Assembly: GCF_010119385.1 (NCBI RefSeq)
Contig: NZ_VFIE01000017.1
Coordinates: 1-64,000 of the forward strand
From: Nesterenkonia haasae
Lineage (GTDB): Bacteria > Actinomycetota > Actinomycetes > Actinomycetales > Micrococcaceae
Length of the DNA: 64,000 nucleotides
Reading direction: 5' to 3'
The notes beneath the pieces are model-generated. The model was not told the origin of the DNA and ran no database searches. It was given only the letters and a program-made list of their open reading frames with translations. The translations under genes and the position numbers were made by a program. Below are positions 60,857-64,000 of this stretch, piece after piece. Every line of letters starts with the position of its first letter. Within the stretch, counting starts at the first letter, position 1.

Positions 60857-61588
60857 ATGTGCGGCAGATACGTTCAAGCGCGTGCTGGGGCAGACCTCGC
60901 AGCGGACCTCGGAGTTCATCTCGCTGAAGGCGTGGAAGTGCGTCCCTCATGGAACGTCGCACCCACTGCTGGCGTGCCGATAGTGGTGGAGCGCCTCGAC
61001 GAGGATGAACTCCGCCGCGAGATCCACGTGGCCCGGTGGGGGCTCCTGCCGGGCTGGGCGAAAGATCCCAAGGATGCGTATAAGGCATTCAACGCCCGGA
61101 GCGAAACCGTCGTCGAAAAGCCCACTTTCGGCTCAGCGGTGAGATCCAAACGATGCGCGGTGCCGGCAGACGCCTATTACGAATGGTTGCCCGAGGGCAA
61201 CCGCAAACGACCCCACGTGATCAGACCCGTGGATGGGCGACTGATTGCCTTCGCAGGGCTTTACGAATGGTGGAAAGACCCAAGCACCGGCGATTGGTTG
61301 CTCTCCACCACGATCCTTACCGGTCCATCGCCAGCGCCAGGAACCGGCGGAATCCTCGAGGACCTCTCGGCTTTGCATGAGAGGATGCCCCTGCCCCTCG
61401 GCCCTAAGCACTTCGGTGATTGGCTGAGTCCAGAGACACTGGAAAAGGACGACGCCGCCCTTCTCCTCACGCAGTTAAGGGCTGAGGCGCTCGAAGTCGC
61501 CTCGGGCTGGGAAATCTATGAGGTGGGCCGCGACGTCGGCAACGTCCGCAACAATTCGCCCGAGCTCTTGGAACCCCTACACCGCTAG
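60857..61588 (+). CDS. SOS response-associated peptidase / DNA-protein crosslink sensor (SRAP)
   Basis: A 243-residue SRAP (YedK/HMCES) protein. Catalytic Cys2 in MCGRY, WNVAPTAGVP, RWGLLPGWAKD, the Asn in NARSETV, Glu in PADAYYEW and His in LHERMPL are all present. It attaches covalently to abasic sites in single-stranded DNA to protect them. Stand-alone gene. Confidence 0.92.
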   Translation: MCGRYVQARAGADLAADLGVHLAEGVEVRPSWNVAPTAGVPIVVERLDEDELRREIHVARWGLLPGWAKDPKDAYKAFNARSETVVEKPTFGSAVRSKRCAVPADAYYEWLPEGNRKRPHVIRPVDGRLIAFAGLYEWWKDPSTGDWLLSTTILTGPSPAPGTGGILEDLSALHERMPLPLGPKHFGDWLSPETLEKDDAALLLTQLRAEALEVASGWEIYEVGRDVGNVRNNSPELLEPLHR

Positions 61589-61595
61589 GTCGAGT

Positions 61596-62372
61596 TTAGG
61601 AGTCGAAACTGGTCTCCGGTGTCGACTGTCCCACCGTGCTGATGATCTGCTCGGCAAGTTCCCGCAACTTGATATTGCGGTGGTTGGACGCTTTCTTCAG
61701 GATCTCCACAGCTTTCTCCTGGCTGCACCGATTCTGGCCCATGATGACGCCCACAGCGATGTCGATGGTGGTTCGTGACTCCATAGCGCGTCGACGATCC
61801 TCAGCGGTTTCTGAGTGCTCTGCAATGCGTAGAGCGATCGCTACTGTCGTAGAGGCGGTTTTGGCGTATTCCAGCGCGATGTCCAAGGCTTCGTCGGCGA
61901 AATCGCCCACCTGATAGGAGTAGAAGTTCATGGCAGCCGTTGCCGATGTGTTGATCTCTAACGGCACCGCCAGCACGCTCAGCGGGCCGTGGCGACGCAC
62001 TTCCTCCATGTAGGGCGCCCAGCGCTTCTCATGCCGGACATCAGGGATCCTGATCACGGTTTCTGTGCGTTGGGCTTCCAGGCAGGGGCCCTCTCCGAAA
62101 CCAGTTTGGGTTTCCTCCATTTGCTTCGCCTCAGCCGAACCACTCGCGACGACCATGTTCCGTCTTGGGCGTTCCAGCACGATTCCGCACCGCACAATTC
62201 GACCCATGGAGAGCCGTTGCTCAGCCAGGTGAGCCAACGAGTTCAATACCTCGACAATGTCGTGGTCCTCCATCAACAGTTCACTCAGCTCAGCCGAAAA
62301 GTCGCGCGTGCCGTGGAGAGTCTCCATTGCCGTCTCCGTTCTCCCCACTGGGAACGCCGGGTCTTCAGTCAT
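61596..62372 (-). CDS. GAF-ANTAR domain RNA-binding antiterminator-type regulator
   Basis: A 258-residue protein: GAF domain at about 35-170 (AVPLEINTSATAAMNFYSYQVGDF) and ANTAR domain at about 185-250 (RRAMESRTTIDIAVGVIMGQNRCSQEKAVEILKKASNHRNIKLRELAEQII). ANTAR proteins bind two-hexanucleotide hairpins in RNA to control termination. The start could also be the Met at 16. Divergent from the STAS/CBS pair, suggesting a stress-response locus. Confidence 0.9.
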   Translation of the reverse strand: MTEDPAFPVGRTETAMETLHGTRDFSAELSELLMEDHDIVEVLNSLAHLAEQRLSMGRIVRCGIVLERPRRNMVVASGSAEAKQMEETQTGFGEGPCLEAQRTETVIRIPDVRHEKRWAPYMEEVRRHGPLSVLAVPLEINTSATAAMNFYSYQVGDFADEALDIALEYAKTASTTVAIALRIAEHSETAEDRRRAMESRTTIDIAVGVIMGQNRCSQEKAVEILKKASNHRNIKLRELAEQIISTVGQSTPETSFDS

Positions 62373-62516
62373 AGGCCTGACTCTACGCTAGAGACCACCT
62401 CCACGCCCCCTGGCCAGCCGTGAGAGCTTTCTCCCAGTGTGACGATCTGGTACCGTAATTTTCTTAGCTCAAGCAGAGGGCTCTTGTCGATTCTCATCCA
62501 AGGGTAACTGTAACTA

Positions 62517-62819
62517 ATGGAGCACTCATCCCAACTTTCTATCAGCCTCTCCGACGTGAACGGTCCTCTTCATCTCGTCGTATCGGGCCGTCTCACCTTG
62601 GAGAGCGCAAAAGCTCTGACTGCCGCTCTTGACCAAGGAATCCATCCAGCGGCCCGCCCAGACCTCACCCTGGACCTCCAGGATGCCGAACACATTGAAC
62701 CCGCAGGACTCGCCGCGCTGCAGCTCTACCTCACTCAGGTCCGCCAAGCGCTGGGGCTCCCGGAACCCACCGTAGAGTTCCCGGTCCTGCCCCTAGAAGG
62801 AGAGAAGGTCCTGCCATGA
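62517..62819 (+). CDS. STAS-domain-like protein (anti-sigma antagonist type)
   Basis: A 100-residue protein: LHLVVSGRLTLESAKALTAALDQGI and DLTLDLQDAEHIEPAGLAALQLYLTQVRQ recall a STAS domain; the usual phosphorylatable Ser in DSSGL is replaced by EPAGL, so it may not be regulated by phosphorylation. Overlaps the next gene by 4 bases. Confidence 0.65.
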   Translation: MEHSSQLSISLSDVNGPLHLVVSGRLTLESAKALTAALDQGIHPAARPDLTLDLQDAEHIEPAGLAALQLYLTQVRQALGLPEPTVEFPVLPLEGEKVLP

Positions 62820-63223
62820 CATACGTCAGCGACCTGATGTCACCCATTACTAGCGTCATCTCCATGACCCAATCCGTAGCTGAAGCAGCTCAGTTGCTCA
62901 GTGGCGAGGACGATGCCGTGCTCGTGTTGGGGATGACCAATCAGCCTCGTGGGCTGATCACAGAGGCGGCGATCGCGCAGGTGGTCGCAGAGTACCCCGA
63001 GACGTGGCCTAAGAAACGCTGCGCATGCATCATTCCAGAAGAGCTGGAGTTCGTGAGACCGGACGACACGACTGACGACGTCATCCGGCTCTACCAAGAT
63101 GGCGGACCCCGCCCCCTCACAGTCGTCGGAAACATCAATGCTGTCGGGATCCTGTACCCGGGCCCAGTGTTCGTGCAGACCCTGAGTCAGCCGGAATCTC
63201 GGATGAGCGGAAGCTCCGATTAG
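62816..63223 (+). CDS. CBS-domain-like protein
   Basis: A 135-residue protein starting TYVSDLMSPITSVISMTQSVAEAAQLLSGEDDAVLVLG, in the style of a CBS pair, with GLITEAAIAQVVAEYPETW and RPDDTTDDVIRLYQDGGPRPLTVVG. Likely binds an adenosyl nucleotide. Coupled to the STAS-like gene by ATGA overlap. Confidence 0.75.
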   Translation: MTYVSDLMSPITSVISMTQSVAEAAQLLSGEDDAVLVLGMTNQPRGLITEAAIAQVVAEYPETWPKKRCACIIPEELEFVRPDDTTDDVIRLYQDGGPRPLTVVGNINAVGILYPGPVFVQTLSQPESRMSGSSD

Positions 63224-63232
63224 TCCAGCGAG

Positions 63233-64000
63233 TCAGTTCCTAAAAGAGGCGGTTGATTCGCGGAGGGCATCCACGGCCCGGTGGAGGTGATCCATCGGGA
63301 TATCAGCTCCGAACGTGAAACGCACTGCAGTCTGCGCTTCGTCTGCAGAGAGTCCCATGGCGCTCAGCACCGGGCTGGGCTCATCGCTTCCGGCTGCGCA
63401 GGCCGAACCAGAAGAGCACCACACACCCCGTTGCTGCAGGTCCAGCAACAGGGACTCCCCGCTGCGCCCAGCAAACTGAAACGAGGCATGACCCGGCAAC
63501 CGCTGAGTCGGGTGCCCTGTCAGCTGGGCACCCGGAACAGCGTCCTGCACCGCAGCTATGAAATGATCACGACGCCGCCCCCACCGCACCACATCGGACT
63601 GCGCGGCAGATTCCAGGGCCACGGCCATACCGACTGCGCCAGCGGCATTCTCCGTCCCGGAACGGCGCCCACGCTGCTGTCCACCGCCGTGAATCAGCGG
63701 CTCACAGCGGGTTCGGCGATGCACATACAGCACGCCTACTCCCTTAGGGGTGCCGAGCTTATGCCCGGCCAGGCTCAACGCCTGCACTCCCAGGTCGCCT
63801 ACCTGCAGCGGCATCGCCCCAGCAGCCTGGACCGCGTCCGTATGGAATGGCACCCCGTACTCGGCCGTAACCGCGCTCAGAGTAGCAATGTCCTGCACTG
63901 TGCCGACCTCGCCATTGGCAGTCTGCACACTCACCAGGGTGGTGTCCTCGCGCAGGGCTGAACGCAGGGCATCTGGGCTCACCAGGCCCTCGGCGTCAAC
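63233..64000 (-). CDS. Cysteine desulfurase (IscS/NifS family), N-terminus beyond the window
   Basis: The window holds the C-terminal about 255 residues of a PLP enzyme that takes sulfur from cysteine for Fe-S clusters and thiolated tRNA. Visible: VQTANGEVGTVQDIATL, the PLP-binding lysine in LSLAGHKLGTPKGVGVLYV, GGGQQRGRRSGTENAAG and the active-site Cys loop CSSGSACAAGSDEPSPVL. The short loop fits group-I IscS-like enzymes. The stop is at 63233; the frame is open to the window end (VDAEGLVS). Confidence 0.93.
   Translation of the reverse strand, partial: VDAEGLVSPDALRSALREDTTLVSVQTANGEVGTVQDIATLSAVTAEYGVPFHTDAVQAAGAMPLQVGDLGVQALSLAGHKLGTPKGVGVLYVHRRTRCEPLIHGGGQQRGRRSGTENAAGAVGMAVALESAAQSDVVRWGRRRDHFIAAVQDAVPGAQLTGHPTQRLPGHASFQFAGRSGESLLLDLQQRGVWCSSGSACAAGSDEPSPVLSAMGLSADEAQTAVRFTFGADIPMDHLHRAVDALRESTASFRN

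Overview
The window looks like a high-GC actinobacterial chromosome, most likely a Micrococcales member (possibly Micrococcaceae; genus not determinable by eye). Signs are the parA-scpA-scpB-rluB-tyrA(ACT)-cmk-der housekeeping block, an actinobacterial prp cluster, HxlR/RibD-C/DUF899 genes and a GAF-ANTAR regulator.

Core left part (1-15138): the end of an HNH endonuclease; a propionate block with a GntR-type regulator, prpD-prpB-prpC on the minus strand and prpE diverging from it, with two TGTATACA palindromes between; a tightly coupled plus-strand operon for chromosome condensation, ribosome modification, tyrosine synthesis and GTPases; a beta-lactamase-fold lipoprotein; and tRNA-Pro(GGG).

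The 3' part of this tRNA occurs three times in direct orientation (15111-15136, 26517-26542, 56346-56365), so the DNA after it is two elements in tandem. Island 1 (about 11.4 kb) has a tyrosine integrase, a subtilase plus AAA ATPase pair resembling the IetAS defence/stability module, HNH nucleases, hypothetical genes and decaying phage genes (holin, replication protein). Island 2 (about 29.8 kb) has no visible integrase. It carries a complete mycofactocin locus (mftA-G plus mftR), split into mftCDEF, mftGR and mftAB, with a thioredoxin-reductase-like gene downstream of mftF. Beside it is a long minus-strand catabolic array: two NDMA-type (mycofactocin-dependent) alcohol dehydrogenases, an aldehyde dehydrogenase, a UGSC-family redox protein with Cys in place of Sec, another zinc dehydrogenase, an amidohydrolase and a Dpp/Opp ABC importer. 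A plus-strand arm adds a small CxxC protein, an unrecognised protein, an SDR, a fused CoA-transferase and an IclR regulator. Read together (inference), an imported substrate is oxidised alcohol to aldehyde to acid and activated to a CoA ester, with mycofactocin as electron carrier and MftG re-oxidising it. The substrate cannot be read from sequence. Five TGTGR-N6-TCAC(A/T/G)-like sites, one at each main promoter region of island 2, suggest shared control by a CRP/GlxR-type regulator.

An SDR gene lies beside both the second and third att copies; the inner copy is frameshifted and the outer one intact, which is informative about how island 2 arrived. Core right part (56382-64000): SDR, HxlR regulator, two RibD-C-type reductases, DUF899, an ABM monooxygenase, a small membrane protein, an SRAP protein, a GAF-ANTAR regulator, STAS and CBS-like proteins, and a cysteine desulfurase cut by the window end.
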